Source of the DNA: Capsicum annuum
Lineage: Eukaryota; Streptophyta; Magnoliopsida; Solanales; Solanaceae
Length of the DNA stretch: 64,000 nucleotides
Direction of reading: 5' to 3'
NCBI RefSeq assembly: GCF_002878395.1
Contig: NC_061119.1
Span: forward strand, 20,933,588-20,997,587
Shown here: in pieces, positions 12,213 to 23,895 of the stretch
Layout: each line of letters starts with the position of its first letter
Numbering within the stretch: position 1 is the first letter of the stretch
Made by a program: the position numbers and the translations under genes
Notes under the pieces: model-generated
What the model was told of the DNA's origin: nothing
Database searches by the model: none
What the model saw: only the letters and a program-made list of their open reading frames with translations

Positions 12213-13313
12213 TATCTTGATGAAGTATGAGTAGTCAAGATAACCTTGTCGTGCCGCGACATTAAATCAGGAGCTATTGGGAGGCAACCCAAAATTTTTA
12301 TGTTTAAATGCAAGTTATTTTAATTTATTTAGATAGGAAGCATAATGAACTGAAGAGGTATGTAGGGGTCTAGGTAAAAATTAATGAAGTCAGCCAAAGG
12401 ACCCTGATTATAGATGTGACGAGTTATCACAATTGTGATAAGCCGTTAGATATGTCATCAGAAAATCAAAAAGAAGGCAACACCCTGCCTAAGGTTGATG
12501 ACATCTGCGATGACTTATTAGACATCTAATAGGCCGTTAGGTAATCTTGGTCCCAAATACTGAAAAATTCAACCCGGCCCATAGTCAAACCTTTTCACCT
12601 TCCTGCGTATCTCCTTTCTTTTCTTTAACCTTAATTTCCTTCTATATTTAGTTTATTTACTTACTCTTTTCAAAATTAATTCGTAAGTAAAACAAGAAAA
12701 ATATTCTTCCCTGTGAAGTATGGGTTTTAAATCAAGATCAAGAACTCTTCTTTCATCTGCTACTTCCTCTCACTCGCGTAACCAAGTAAAGTCGCCTATC
12801 AAGTATGCTCGTAACTCAACTCTCCTCTTCATTAGGTAAGTGATTCAAATGAGGTAAATCTTAGTTTCAAAGGGATTAAGGTAAGCTTAACTTTCCATTG
12901 TGAGAAAAATAGAATCTAGGGTGTACAGTGCTGCATTGTAGATAAAAACCTAGGGCTTAGCTCAAGAACATAACTCCATGTGATTCTAAGAAGAAAGTGG
13001 ATTGATAATCAAGACTAAAACTGAGCTGGAGGTTGTATTCTAAGCTGACGATGTGTTTGATAAGCTATCACATTTGTGACGGCTTATCAGACCTCATCAT
13101 AAGTTGAGAAAAATAAGCTTGTTTTGTTTAAGGCTAACGACATAAATGATAAGTTATCACATTTCTGATGACTTATTAGAACATGTCATCACAACTTTGA
13201 TCTGAAACAATTGTGAACATCTTTTGAGAGATATGGAATTATAATTACTAAACTTCTTAAGTTGGATGATCTTGACTGCTAAATGAGTGCTTTATTTTGC
13301 TATAGGTCTTATA
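12213..13313 (+). repeat. Non-coding internal region of element B with GATAAG/CTTATC repeats
   Basis: This is where pol would be expected, and no RT, RNaseH or integrase motif is visible in any frame. Short imperfect inverted units 'tgataagc..atca' / 'tgatgacttat' recur at 12,417-12,545 and 13,048-13,196, resembling the LTR repeats. Nothing else was recognised. Confidence 0.6.
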
Positions 13314-15319
13314 ATGGCACCCAAAGGAAAAATCCCCAAACCTATAAATAAAGTGATAAAGGGGAGTGTACCTCGGAGACTCTTCAATGAGGAATTCAAT
13401 TATGAGGAGGGGAAGCCACTGCTCAGGAAGCAAAGGAAAAAGAAAATCCCTAAAATGCCTTTGCCACCTCCACCTATTAAGGTGGAGGAGAATGAAGAAA
13501 GTGACACTGAAGCAACAAAACCACCTGACAGTACAGCTTCTGAGCAGACGACTTATGAGTAGCCTAAGTCTGAGCATTCTGAGTCTATGGAGCCTGAGTC
13601 AGAGTATGCTGAATCTAAGCAACCTAAATCTGAGGGACCATCATCTGAGTCCCCTTCTGTTGAGCAACAGGATGATGAAGAATCTCTGATTTGGGGAACT
13701 TTAGTTAAATACAAGAACCCTGGGGTCCAAGATAGTGCTAGGTGGTAAATTCCTAAGGCATAGAAAATCTTCTATGATGGGCTTCTCAGAACTAAAAGAA
13801 GGACCATTAAAGGCCAATCTTTGAAGAAAAGAAGATCATCACTATAGGGTTGAGCAGATATCCTGAAGTGGAGCAAAAATTCTGAGACTACGACTTGGGA
13901 TGGACCGCAAAAGGAGGAAGCTCATTTTTCCCTGCACTAGTTTAGGAGTTCTATGCAAACTATCAAGCTCAATTAGAGAACATGTGCAAAGAAGGGGAGA
14001 AATCAGCAGATCAACCCTTGTTGGATAAAGTTCCAGTACAAGGTATGATGGTGGATCTCTCAGAAACAACAATCAACAGATTTCTTCATGGCCCCGAATT
14101 CACTCCTCCGGATACTTCACCTATATTCTACGCTCGATTGACATATCGTACAAATCAACGGTCTTGGTTAGCCATCCTCATAGCTTCAAGAAAACCTAAA
14201 TGGCTGACCAACCTGAATGAAAGGATTTTCAAGGACTCTCTGACTCAAGAGACAAGGTTCTAGTGGGGTGTAGTGCACACCCATTTGATTCCTACAGAAG
14301 AAGATAACATCCTTGGAGATGATAGAGCAATACTGGTTGCAAGTCTTGTGGCTAAACTCAACTTGAACTTTGGAGAAATCATTGCTGAGGAGATGAAAAT
14401 TCGAGTCTCAAGGCCCGACATGGCATATCTTTTCCATTGTCTAATTATGAGGTTGTGTAAGGCAAATAATGTACCTGAGGTTACAGGTATAGACTATGAA
14501 CTGCCTACCAAGAAAACCCATAACCTCATCCTATATGATAAAAATCAGCCAAGGCTGACATTTGACAGAGGAGTAGGGGTTGCAACAGATCCACCAGTTA
14601 CAGATACCAGCTCAGCACCTAGTGTAGAGGTGCCAGATTTTGAAGCTGCACCACCGACATCCCCAGCACTAGCAGACTCAGTGCTTAGAAATGAAACAAA
14701 TCCCTCAGCTACTGTGTTTACTATAGAATTTGCCTTCAACCCGGTGAATTTCAGGAGAGTGGCAAAACAAGCCAAGTGGTGTGAGGATCAGCTACAACTT
14801 TTTTCCAAGCAATTCACCTCTACAGTAGATAAGAGGATTAAGGTCATACTTGAGCCCTTCCGAGCCTTACTCGGTCAGATTGATGAGTTAGAAAACTGTT
14901 TCAATACACGATTAAGAGAAATGTTGGGCTCAGACCTTGCACAATTTAGATTAGCCTTGGAAAGGGTAAAGGTAAATGTTTGAATATTACAGTAGCAACA
15001 AATTATGATGTCGGTAAACCCAATTGTTGATGAGTCCGAGGGTAAGATCCCATTGCTTAATCTCGCGGGGGAACCAATGAAGAAAAAGAAGAAGAAGGGC
15101 AGGAAGAAAGGTAAGGGTAAGAGAGAAAGCCTGATAGCAATGAAGAAAGTAAAACAGAGAAGAGGACAAGAAGGAAGGCCAAAAAAAGAGGAGATAAAGA
15201 AGGCGATGATTGAGTCCCTAGTTGACAATGATAAATTGGAGAAGGCCCTACAAGCCAGAACTATCGGTACCTCAACTAGTAGGCCACCAACAACTACTAA
15301 GCTAGACGTGTCAGAATAG
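13314..15319 (+). pseudogene. 'Putative plant transposon protein'-like ORF of element B
   Basis: A start ATG at 13,314 opens a lysine/proline/glutamate-rich N-terminus; a stop at 13,560 and frameshifts break it. The conserved part resumes at about 13,940-14,530 with EFYANYQAQL, VQGMMVDLSETTINRFL, WLAILIASRKPKWL, then HTHLIPTEEDN, and LNFGEIIAEEMKIR with CLIMRLCKANNVP. That pattern fits the plant 'putative plant transposon protein' family found with Athila-type elements (function unknown; sometimes in the env-like position). The longest open part is 14,273-14,983. A lysine-rich tail continues in another frame at 15,005-15,319. The family name is from recognition only and was not searched. Confidence 0.7.
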
Positions 15320-16759
15320 AGAAAGGCTCCCGATAGAGATAAGGCAGCTGAGGAAGCAGCAGCAGTGTCAGGGACCCATGATTCCCGTGCTTGATCTACT
15401 CCAGGTATACCCTAACTCTTAGTTCAGTTTTTCTTTGATTTTAAGTGAAGGTGTAGGGTGAGTTATTATTGTAACATTTTGTAGTTGACTAGGTGAAAGA
15501 CAAGCACCTGAGTTATTTAACATGGTTTTGTTATTTTTTGAAAACCTCTCAAATGGTTTGATATTTAACTGTCTAATTTGCATCTAATTGTGACCACCAT
15601 GCATCTTGTTATTGTATCAGTTCTAGTGATTTGATAATCATTGATAAATAATTGCATGAACTGGATAAGTAGTAACTTGTGATATACTTGTGTGCCATGT
15701 GCGTGTGAGATCTTACTTAGTTCCATTTGTATGTTGAATCCAAAACTTGCCCGATTAGTCTTCCTAGATTGAAGGATAGGGGTTAGGAAATAATCATAGA
15801 TTATTTTGATATTAGCCACTTTTAGCCTAAATGACCTTTCCTGTATGCATACTATCCCTTGATCCCTATTTTGAGCCTGAATAGCCAATTTTCTTTTTTT
15901 ATGATACCTATCACTATCTCATTTATATCATAATGAACCTGTTTTGGCCTTGGTCCTCCTTGGACACTGTGCACCTTGACTTAAGAAAATGGCCTATGTT
16001 GAGGGTGGCTATCATAGGGGTGCGTGATATAAAATGAGCATGAAGAAAGGTAGAATAAAAGAAAAAAATAAAAAGATGGGTGCAGTGGAAAAGAACAAGA
16101 AAAAAAAAGTTGTGAATAAAAAGAAGCGATTGTAGAAAAGACCGCACCCATCCTGAATATGTATGATCAAGAAAACAAAAGAATAGATGAAGCTTAATAA
16201 ATGAGACCCTAGAATCTAGTGTAGGGTCAATTAGGCTTAGTCACTTTAAATATCATCGAGTATCATACCAGCCCCTAGCCTACGTTACAAGCCAAACTAA
16301 AGACCTATAGTGATCCTATCTGACCTGTCTGAAAATCTTGGTAATGAAAATAAAGGCAAGCCTATGGTATTTTTCATACATTGATTGGAACTTCATTCTG
16401 ACAGTGAGTGTCTTTTGATTGTCCCCATGGTTACATATGTGATGTCTGATATAAGTGGAGTGGGACTTGTTTGTAGTAAGGGTACACTAGTTACGTTCCT
16501 AGTTGCTAACTTGTTTGGATAGTGTAATCTTGGTACATGCATGGTTGTTGTTGCTAAATTGATGTCATATCTTAATTCCTATGTGTCGCATTGTTTTTCT
16601 TCAATACTATGCACAGTTGTTGTTTTTAAATTAATTGACCTTGGAGATGGTGAAGATATTTTAAGATAATATGGATGGTTGACTGTCGAATGTACTCTGT
16701 ATCCTCTTGGTTGTGTTTTAGTTGCTTGAGGACAAGCAGTTGTTTTAAGTTGAGGATCT
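15320..16759 (+). other. Non-coding 3' internal region of element B
   Basis: No coding signal. A purine-rich stretch at 16,030-16,140 (runs of A and AAG) stands out. The last bases before the 3' LTR (GGACAAGCAG near 16,730, then a purine-biased tract ending at 16,759) look like a polypurine tract region of this family. Confidence 0.6.
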
Positions 16760-18343
16760 TGATATGTGAGTAGATGCTAACATATTTGAGGCTTTTAACT
16801 AAGAATAATTGCAAAGTCTTAAGCAACTTTTGTCGTTTTTGATTGTTTTCTATTTGATATTTCAGTAAAAGTCAAGATACAAGAGAACCAACAATAATGG
16901 AAGTAAAAGAGTTGATTTCTGAGCAAGTAAAAAGGGAAGTATAGATGACGACTTGTCTGATAAGTCTTTAGCCTTATGATAATCTATCAGAGTTACCATC
17001 AGCCTTAGTCAGAGAATGAACTTTAGCTAGAATTCATGATGACATCTGTGATAGGCCATCAGAAGTACGATAAGCTGTTAGGCTTGTTGTTAACTTTATA
17101 CAGAGACTGAGCTTCAGTTAGAATTCATGACGATATCTGTGATAGGCCATCAGAAGTGTGATAAGTCGCCAGGCTTGTCATTAGGCTTAGGCAGGGAATG
17201 GGATTTGAAGTGAAGAAGTGACGACAATTCTGATAAGTTATCATATGTGTGATAAGCCGTCATGTCTCATCGTCAACCTAAGGAAGAGATTGTCAAAAGT
17301 GAAAAGGAGATGATGACATTCTTTATAAGTCGTCATACTCCTGATAAGTCGTCACACACGTCGTCGCCTGTCCGAGAAAATACTGTGATCTATGATTTTG
17401 TTTCCATAATTAGGCTGAAGTATTTAAAGCATATGTTAGCATTTTCTAATATAAAAAGGGGGGAACTGACGTTTTGAGAATCTTTTTTCTCTAGTTTTCT
17501 GACTTGAACTTTACAATTATTTTTTGAGAGATTATTGCAATTGTTTTGGGATTTTCTACTTTGAATCAAATCTGAGAAACACTTTTTGCTATTCATCTTG
17601 CTGTAAGTTAATATATCAAACTATGAATTCAACTTGTTGTCTTGATTATTTTATTTTGAGTAGCTAAATTCCCTTAACCTGAGTTTTGGGATCTATGGGT
17701 TTGGGTTTGTAACGTAACTAAGTATTCAAGATTCTAATGGTGGTAGGAACTTCTTGTTAATTCCATTATTTTATACTCTGACTATTGGTTGGAAACAATA
17801 GGCCTTGCTTACTGGTTATTTGCTTGAGATAGAAATCAACCCTAGCAAGAAGTGAATTATCAACAGGGACTTGGAAGCATCAAACTTCTATTTAATAAAT
17901 AATGTTGTGACAACATTAATTCACTTGAGATAACATCTTGTTATGATATATAAATTCCCTAAGTTTGAGAGAATTAGGTGGTTAAATGTCTAAATAGGTT
18001 GAGAAACATTTTGACATAACTTCGACAAGGATAGTCTGTTGTTCCTACCTACCACAAGAATCTTGAACCGTTACTAGCGTCTGTCAAATCCCAACACCCA
18101 TAGTGAACATAACTCTGGTTTGTCTTATCATATTGATTTCAAACACTGAATTGAGAAGTAATTATTTGTTACCTTTCAAAAAATCCCCATTCAAATGACA
18201 CTTATATCTATCAGTTGATTAACCCGGAGATAACTCAAATTCGCACCATATTCCTTGTGTGATTCGACCCAAACCTAGTTGGGTTATATATTGACAACGA
18301 TCACTTACATTCGCGTAAGAGAGGTGTAGTTTGAGCGTTATCA
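16760..18343 (+). repeat. 3' LTR of element B
   Basis: It starts TGATATGTGAG and ends GCGTTATCA, 1,584 bases, aligning with the 5' LTR over its length including the TATA region near 17,450 and the GATAAG repeats at 16,940-17,370. Small open frames inside are incidental. Confidence 0.88.
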
Positions 18344-19198
18344 GTTTCTAAAAGTATTTCTCCCTGCTAGCTAAAAGAAATGAATGACAGAAAAGCTTTT
18401 AGAAAACTAAGTGTAAAGGCTCACAGTTTTACTCAAATTATGCTTTACAGCAAGATATTAGCTTTAGATTGTAGCTATCAGATTTCAGATTTAAGAGTGA
18501 GTCCATTCTACACTTAGACATTATGATTTAAAGGGAGAATACATGCACAACTTTTAGAACTAAATGTTGTGGGTCTCTAGATTAGTAAAGTATGATTTGT
18601 TATTCATGATTTCATATTTCAGTATTTCAGAAGTTTCGGCATATGTGAGTCATTTACATTTAGCATTCACTATTTTACAAATTATGATGATGAGATGACG
18701 TTTTACTTATGCATTAACCACTATATCCTAATTACATCCACAAAGTACTGATCCACATATATTTATATGTCCTACATTGTCTCATAATCAGTATCACCAG
18801 CGTGAGTAGTTCAAGCGTCTCCATCTACATCCGACAGTTGGTGAGTCCTCATTGCTTGAGGACTTATTCATTTAGATTTTGCAGCTTAGTAGTTCATATA
18901 ATACAGTATTTCTTTTCAGATAGTTCAAGTTAGCTGGGGGTTTGTCCCAGTGATTCTCTAGACATTATTAGTAGAGGCTTGTCAAACTGATAGTTTTGAT
19001 CCAGATTATTCAGTATTGATATTTCAAACATTATTCTCAGATATTTCATCCAAATTTCTGCATTTGTCCTGATTATACACCTATATTTCCTTTATTATGA
19101 GATTCAGTAGAAGTAGTAGGCAAATAGGGTTAACTTAAAGCTATTCGTAGTATTAAGCATCGTTGTGATGTCTCGGGACAAGGTTTCAAGGCGTTATA
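18344..19198 (+). repeat. 3' LTR of element A, second part
   Basis: It begins with the GTTTC duplication at 18,344-18,348 and continues the interrupted LTR (compare 1,128-1,991). The end at about 19,198 (GCGTTATA) aligns with GAATTACA at 1,991. Beyond it the sequence switches to minus-strand element E. Confidence 0.87.
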
Positions 19199-21012
19199 GA
19201 GACAGAGCTAATAAATTTAGACTAAAGAAGGAATTTTGATAATTTCAACATGGACATCACAATGGAACGAACTAGAGTATGATAGAATGGGAAACATCTC
19301 CTAAATGCCTCATATATTTCTTCTTATAAGTATGACATGATACACACCCATAAAAAGGACTCTACACAAAATATCTTTGTATTCATCCTTGGACCATGAA
19401 TCGGGCTCTGATACAAGATTTTCACCACCCGAATCGAGGCCCTGACCGCAACGGGAATCCTGAACCATGAAGGCTTAAGAGACCCCTTACCATACTAACA
19501 TAAGCATAATCCATACATAAATCAAAGTGTGTAAAATATAATAATATTCAATAGAAACTTATAATTCAAAATGTGTCAACAAAATTATGAAAATAAAATA
19601 CTCAAATTTTATCTACGAAGCCTCTACTGACCATTAACTTTCTAGGCCAGGACAAGGCCTCTGGCGAAACCATAAGATGGCTAAGATAATATATAGATAG
19701 AATTTCTTCCAGTGTTAGGGAGTCTCACAAACTCTGAACTCCTGGACTAATCTACTGCTACTACCCCGAGAATAAGCCTTTGATCCTCATTATTCGACAA
19801 TGCAGCCACCACCCAGGAAGACCAATACCTGGAACATTTTGGTATGCAGAACTAACCAAAAAACAACATAAGTTATATACAAAATAGTCGATAGCATTAA
19901 GAAAAAAATTTAACATAATCAATATAAAAAACACATGGGCATAATACAAGAGCATTAAAACATTCTTATAAGTCACAAGCTTATAATTCATGCTCTCAAA
20001 CCGAATTCACAAATCATAACATGTTAAGACCATAAATTTATTCATGGAGAAGGGAATTTCATAGGTCATGTTCATAACTTTTAGAACTTAAATCATGTAT
20101 TCACATGATTATAAATCAAGCTTATGGAAAAACCCCATGATAATTACGTACTTTCATCAAAATGGGTTTATGATGCATGCTCTTTAAACAATTTAAAAAC
20201 CCCTTACATATACATACATATATATCATCATAGCTTGTTTAAAAATATAAAATTCATTTCCATGAAATTTAGGATAGTTCCACATACCTTTTGAAAGAAA
20301 AATCGAAAGAAACATTAAGAGATTGGCCCCTTAGAGAGTAGAATCCTCAAACCCTTGGTAGTTTCTTTTCTCTTTCCTATGGAATAATTTTTGAAATAAG
20401 AATAGGAAATGTAATGTTTATAAGTCCTTAATTTCATCCAAAGATGGTTAGGAATGATTATGGGATGTTAAAAGACCTTTATGCCCTTAAAATAAATCAA
20501 ACAAAACCCTTTTGATGCCCAAGAAAGGCTATAAATTGCATGGAAAAATCACACATTAGGGTTTGCATCGCATGGAAAAATATTAGTTGATGAAGTGTGC
20601 TAAGGTGATTTCTTTGCATAGTAGGGCCATCACATACCCTGGACAATGTCTCATTCAGACACTCATAACTTTTGACTTCAAACTCGGATTGATGAACGGT
20701 CGGTGGCATTGGAAATAAGAATCAAAGGGTATTAATTTATTTTTACTAGGCCACATGAATCTTTATGTACTATGAGAAATGTTCAATGGAAATTGACCCA
20801 CGTGAAATCTTCAACTAAAAGTTAATCGATAGGAAAGTGCTTAACTTAACTTTTGAGCTAGCAGATTTTTATGATGTATATTCAACTACAAGGATGTTTC
20901 CACACTAATGAAGTGTAATTTATACTTATATTTAAGTAGTAACCATTGGGTTTGGATCTATATACGTAGGAAAGATGGTTTAGAACTTAGCCCAAAAAAG
21001 TGAGGTGTTACA
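19199..21012 (-). mobile_element. Element E: 5' LTR and start of internal region, minus strand
   Basis: Read on the minus strand, the LTR starts TGTAACACCTCAC at 21,012 and ends near 19,420, followed by a primer-binding site and about 200 bases of internal sequence. It is then cut at 19,198 by the element A LTR end. The LTR matches the L LTR at 21,337 in family but is shorter (about 1.6 kb), so it carries internal deletions. The rest of E presumably lies left of element A, outside the window. Confidence 0.75.
19403..19416 (-). other. Primer-binding site of element E
   Basis: On the minus strand it reads TTGTATCAGAGCCC, a tRNA-Met type site directly after the LTR end. Confidence 0.7.
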
Positions 21013-21336
21013 TTTAGGGTGAGCTTATCTCATATATGGTTGGAATTAAATGCATGGAATTAAAGAATTACTAAAAAGGAAAAAAGTCATTCTTTTTTTA
21101 AACAAACTAAAAAGGATACAAATTTGAAATGGAGGTAGTATTAATTTCATCATTCTTTTTATATAACACGTGGGTGCCTATATATATGTTACTTAACCCC
21201 ATTTTGTTCATCTTTGTAATAAAATTAATTCTTCCACAAATTAAATGTATTTCTCTCTAGATTGCTTTAATTATAAAGTAACCTCTTTCTATCTATCTAT
21301 TCTCAAGTTTGCCAAATAATCTATCTTCTTCTTAAA
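21013..21336. other. AT-rich spacer between elements E and L
   Basis: 324 bases with no recognised element, probably a scrap of the older insertion locus. TTAAA at 21,332-21,336 is the candidate left target-site duplication of L; its right partner is lost or outside the window. Confidence 0.5.
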
Positions 21337-22430
21337 TGTAACACCCCACACTTTTGGCCAAACATTAAACCATCTTTCCTATGTTTATAGACCCAAATCC
21401 AATGGTTTGTATTTATATATAATAGTGAATAACATTTACTTAATATGGTAATAACCTTAGAGATGAATATACATCGTAAAAATCTCCTAGCTCAAAAGTT
21501 AAGTTAAGCACTTTCCTACCGATTGACTTTTAGTTGATGATTTCTCATAGGTTAAACTCCATAGAACATTTATATATTGATATAATGAGTTATGTGGCCT
21601 ACTATATATCAAACTTAATCCCTTCAACTTTTCTTTCCAATGCCACCAACCATTCATCAATCTGAGTCAGGAGTGAAAAGTTATGAGGGTTTGAATGTTG
21701 CACTATCCAGGGTGTGTGACGGCCATGCACTGCAAAGCAACTTCCTAAGCACACTGCCTCATCTATTAAATGGCCATACGACACAAACCTTAAGGTTTTC
21801 TTCGGCCATGCAACACATAGCCTATCCGGGGTGTCAAAAAGTGCTCTGTTTGATTTATTTTATGGACATAAAGGTATTTTATCATACCATAACCATTCCT
21901 AACCATATTTGGACTAATATTAAACCTTAAATATATTATTTTTCTTCAAAAATCCCCAAATCATCTCCCCTTAACCAAAAGGGGAGAAACTACCTTGGGT
22001 TAAGGTATTAAAGCTACAAGGGTCCAATTTCTCTACGCTCTCTTTGGTTTTTTATCATCAAAAGGTTCGAGGGGATATACTAAACTCCATTGGAATAAAT
22101 CTATAATTCAGACAAGATTTTAATGTATGTAGTTTTGTACATCAGGTGGGTTAGAAATGGTTGAAGAGAATGTATTGTAAACCCTTTTTATGGTGAAATC
22201 TTGTATATATTATGAGGTTGTTTTTTGAAATTTGATTTGTTTTCATGTGTACATGTCTTATTATTTTGAGAAGTTATATGAGACGAATATTTATATAATT
22301 CCCTCTCCTGTTATAAAACCCATTGTCTTAATAATGTTATGGATTGTTTACACGAATGGTTAAAAGTTGAGTTTAAATGTTTTGCCAATATTTATGGATT
22401 GTTAGTGTCTTATGAATGAATTTTTAGGGG
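21337..22430 (+). repeat. 5' LTR of element L, first part
   Basis: It aligns with 47,326-47,953 followed by 58,149-58,600. The matching run ends near 22,420-22,430 at the EPRV junction. Short open frames such as 21,640-21,930 recur in all LTR copies (20,497-20,709 minus; 47,536-47,724) and are LTR sequence, not genes. Confidence 0.85.
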
Positions 22431-22543
22431 GTACGAATTAGGTGCGGTAAGTTTACTAGATAATACATACTTATTAGGTTTGTAGGTATTTATTTTTATA
22501 TAAGGTATTTTGTGAATATTATTGAGTGGAATAATTTTCATTT

Positions 22544-22726
22544 TTATCTTCTTGACTTAAGATGTTTTATTAATTCATATTCTAGATTAGAGGTTATCGT
22601 GATTAAATTATCTAGTGTTTTAGGATCCTCATTAGTATTATGTAACCTTTTGTATTCTAGGTATAAACTATATAGTTGGGTTTTGATTTCTTTTAATAAT
22701 TTATTTTTTTCATAAGATGTATCCAT
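22544..22726 (-). CDS. EPRV small ORF E, segment I copy
   Basis: 60 codons, predicted helical (KNKLLKEIKTQLYSLYLEYK, then NLEYELIKHL). Read intact here and at 32,484-32,666, frameshifted at 41,355-41,536. No known domain. It is the last small ORF before the primer-binding site. A weak resemblance to ORF F (both end in a leucine-rich heptad-like stretch) is a guess. Confidence 0.6.
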   Translation of the reverse strand: MDTSYEKNKLLKEIKTQLYSLYLEYKRLHNTNEDPKTLDNLITITSNLEYELIKHLKSRR

Positions 22727-22788
22727 TAATTTATGTAATTGTTAAATTCTTTGTAGTAATATTCATTAACTTTTTTTCTTCATTTTGG

Positions 22789-23008
22789 GGGGTGATTAAA
22801 TGGTAGCTGATTAAATGCTTTGCTATAATATTCTTTAGTTTGTTTTGTTAGTTTTTGTAAATCTTCTATATTATTTTTAAGATATTCTAAATATTCTATA
22901 TCTTTTTGTTTTAAAGTATTCAATTAAATTTGTTTTTATAAGGTTTTCTGTTAATCTTACTTCTTCTATTTCTTGTTTCCAATATTTTAGATATTCGTAG
23001 TTTATCAT
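22789..23008 (-). pseudogene. EPRV small ORF B2, segment I copy
   Basis: The start ATG (23,008) lies one base beyond the TAA of ORF C (23,012-23,010). It begins M-I-N-Y-E-Y-L-K-Y-W-K and is related to B1 (M-I-N-Y-V-Y-L-E-F-W-K). A frameshift occurs in the middle. ORF D, next in the other copies, is largely deleted here. Confidence 0.55.
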
Positions 23009-23009
23009 T

Positions 23010-23293
23010 TTATTCTAAAGTAAATGCATAATAATCTATTCTATTTGTATTATATTTAATATCTTGTTTGAGGTTATTTATGCTACTAACTATTTCTTCT
23101 TGTTCTCTTTTTAATGAATTTTTTAAACTATCTAAACTTTTATATTTGCTTTTTTCTAGATTATTTAAGGTTTCGTCTATCCATTTTAATTTTTCTATTA
23201 GATTTTTCATTATTTCTCTAATTTGTTTTCTATAATTAATTTCTTTATGTAGGTCTTCTTGGTTTGCTCTAAGTTTCTTAATATATCCTGAAA
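23010..23293 (-). pseudogene. EPRV small ORF C, segment I copy (start codon lost)
   Basis: Open from 23,210 to 23,010 and readable upstream, but the ATG seen in the other two copies is ATT here. The protein is coiled-coil-like (LIEKLKWIDETLNNLEKSK, then EEIVSSINNLKQDI). The stop adjoins the start of B2. Confidence 0.6.
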
Positions 23294-23296
23294 TTT

Positions 23297-23485
23297 TTAG
23301 TCTGTATAATATCCATCTGAATCTAAATAATATTGATGTTCATAATATATGTGTAAGTTTTCTATACTTTTTAATAATTTTTCCTCTTCATAATCTTGTA
23401 ATTTTTTCCATATTATTTTCTTTATGTCTATAATTTCTATATCTCTAAGTATATATAAAACAAGAATTTTAATATCATCTATCAT
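23297..23485 (-). CDS. EPRV small ORF A2, segment I copy
   Basis: 62 codons, intact. It begins M-I-D-D-I-K-I-L-V-L-Y-I-L and resembles A1 (DEMIDKFKILILYVL, then EVVDIRKII versus EIIDIKKII), so A1 and A2 look like a duplicated pair. Its ATG directly follows the TAA of B1. Acidic/tyrosine-rich C-terminus (YYEHQYYLDSDGYY). No known domain. Confidence 0.65.
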   Translation of the reverse strand: MIDDIKILVLYILRDIEIIDIKKIIWKKLQDYEEEKLLKSIENLHIYYEHQYYLDSDGYYTD

Positions 23486-23692
23486 TTAGGCTTGATTAAA
23501 TGCTTTTTCATAATATTTTTCAGTTGTTTGTTTTTGTCTAAGTAATTCTTACATATTTTCATTAAGGAATTCTATATATTTTATATCTTTAGTTTCCATG
23601 TATTTGTCTAAATTTGTTTTCATTTGTTTTTCTACTAATAGTATGTTTCCCATATCTTTTTTCCAAAATTCTAAATATACATAATTTATCAT
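23486..23692 (-). pseudogene. EPRV small ORF B1, segment I copy (one internal stop)
   Basis: Its ATG (23,692-23,690) overlaps the TGA of A1 (23,691-23,689) as ATGA. It starts M-I-N-Y-V-Y-L-E-F-W-K-K-D-M. One in-frame TAA near 23,550 breaks it; the other two copies read through that position. Confidence 0.6.
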
Positions 23693-23895
23693 GGTTGACA
23701 TGTAGGTTTGGTATATATGTGTTTATAAGTGTAATTAGGTATTTGTGGTATGTAATTTATTCTAGTCATATAATATTTATCAAATGATTTTGCTAATATG
23801 ATTTTTCTTATATCTACTACTTCTATATGCTTAAGTACATATAAAATAAGTATTTTAAATTTATCTATCATTTCGTCAGATAAATAATTATTCAT
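23689..23895 (-). CDS. EPRV small ORF A1, segment I copy
   Basis: 68 codons, the most complete copy of A1 (those at 31,275 and 40,147 have a stop or frameshift). Two hydrophobic helices (MIDKFKILILYVLKHIEVVD) precede a tyrosine/proline-rich tail (YIPQIPNYTYKHIY). Ends in the ATGA overlap with B1. Function unknown. Confidence 0.65.
   Translation of the reverse strand: MNNYLSDEMIDKFKILILYVLKHIEVVDIRKIILAKSFDKYYMTRINYIPQIPNYTYKHIYTKPTCQP

Larger units (their letters stand above)
8017..18343 (+). mobile_element. Element B: Athila-type Ty3/gypsy element without RT or integrase
   Basis: LTRs of about 1.6 kb (8,017-9,615 and 16,760-18,343) flank a 7.1 kb internal region and the GTTTC duplication is intact, so this is a complete insertion. 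Gag and protease remnants match the Athila branch of Tat/Athila elements. After the protease there is no recognisable RT, RNaseH or integrase. The downstream half instead holds an ORF like the 'putative plant transposon protein' domain often linked to Athila elements. The element is therefore non-autonomous, or a fossil with a large old deletion. Confidence 0.87.
1..19198 (+). mobile_element. Element A: degenerate Ty3/gypsy chromovirus (Tekay/Del type), split by element B
   Basis: The element is bounded by a left-truncated 5' LTR (1-1,991) and a 3' LTR (6,380-8,016 plus 18,344-19,198). Position 1 aligns with about 6,885, so roughly 505 bases of the 5' LTR lie outside the window; the reconstructed LTR is about 2.5 kb. 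The internal region of about 4.4 kb keeps remnants in the order gag, protease, RT, RNaseH, integrase, chromodomain, the chromovirus order. Stops and frameshifts are dense, and protease-RT sequence is deleted near 3,600. Element B sits in the 3' LTR. The left target-site duplication is out of view. Tekay/Del is inferred from the chromodomain-like end and the LTR style (TGTAATACCCC). Confidence 0.88.

Noticed and set aside
21640..21930. 96-codon frame beginning M-P-P-T-I-H-Q-S, with relatives at 20,497-20,709 (minus) and 47,536-47,724
   Set aside because: Present only as part of three copies of one LTR family, with different frame lengths; it reflects shared LTR sequence.
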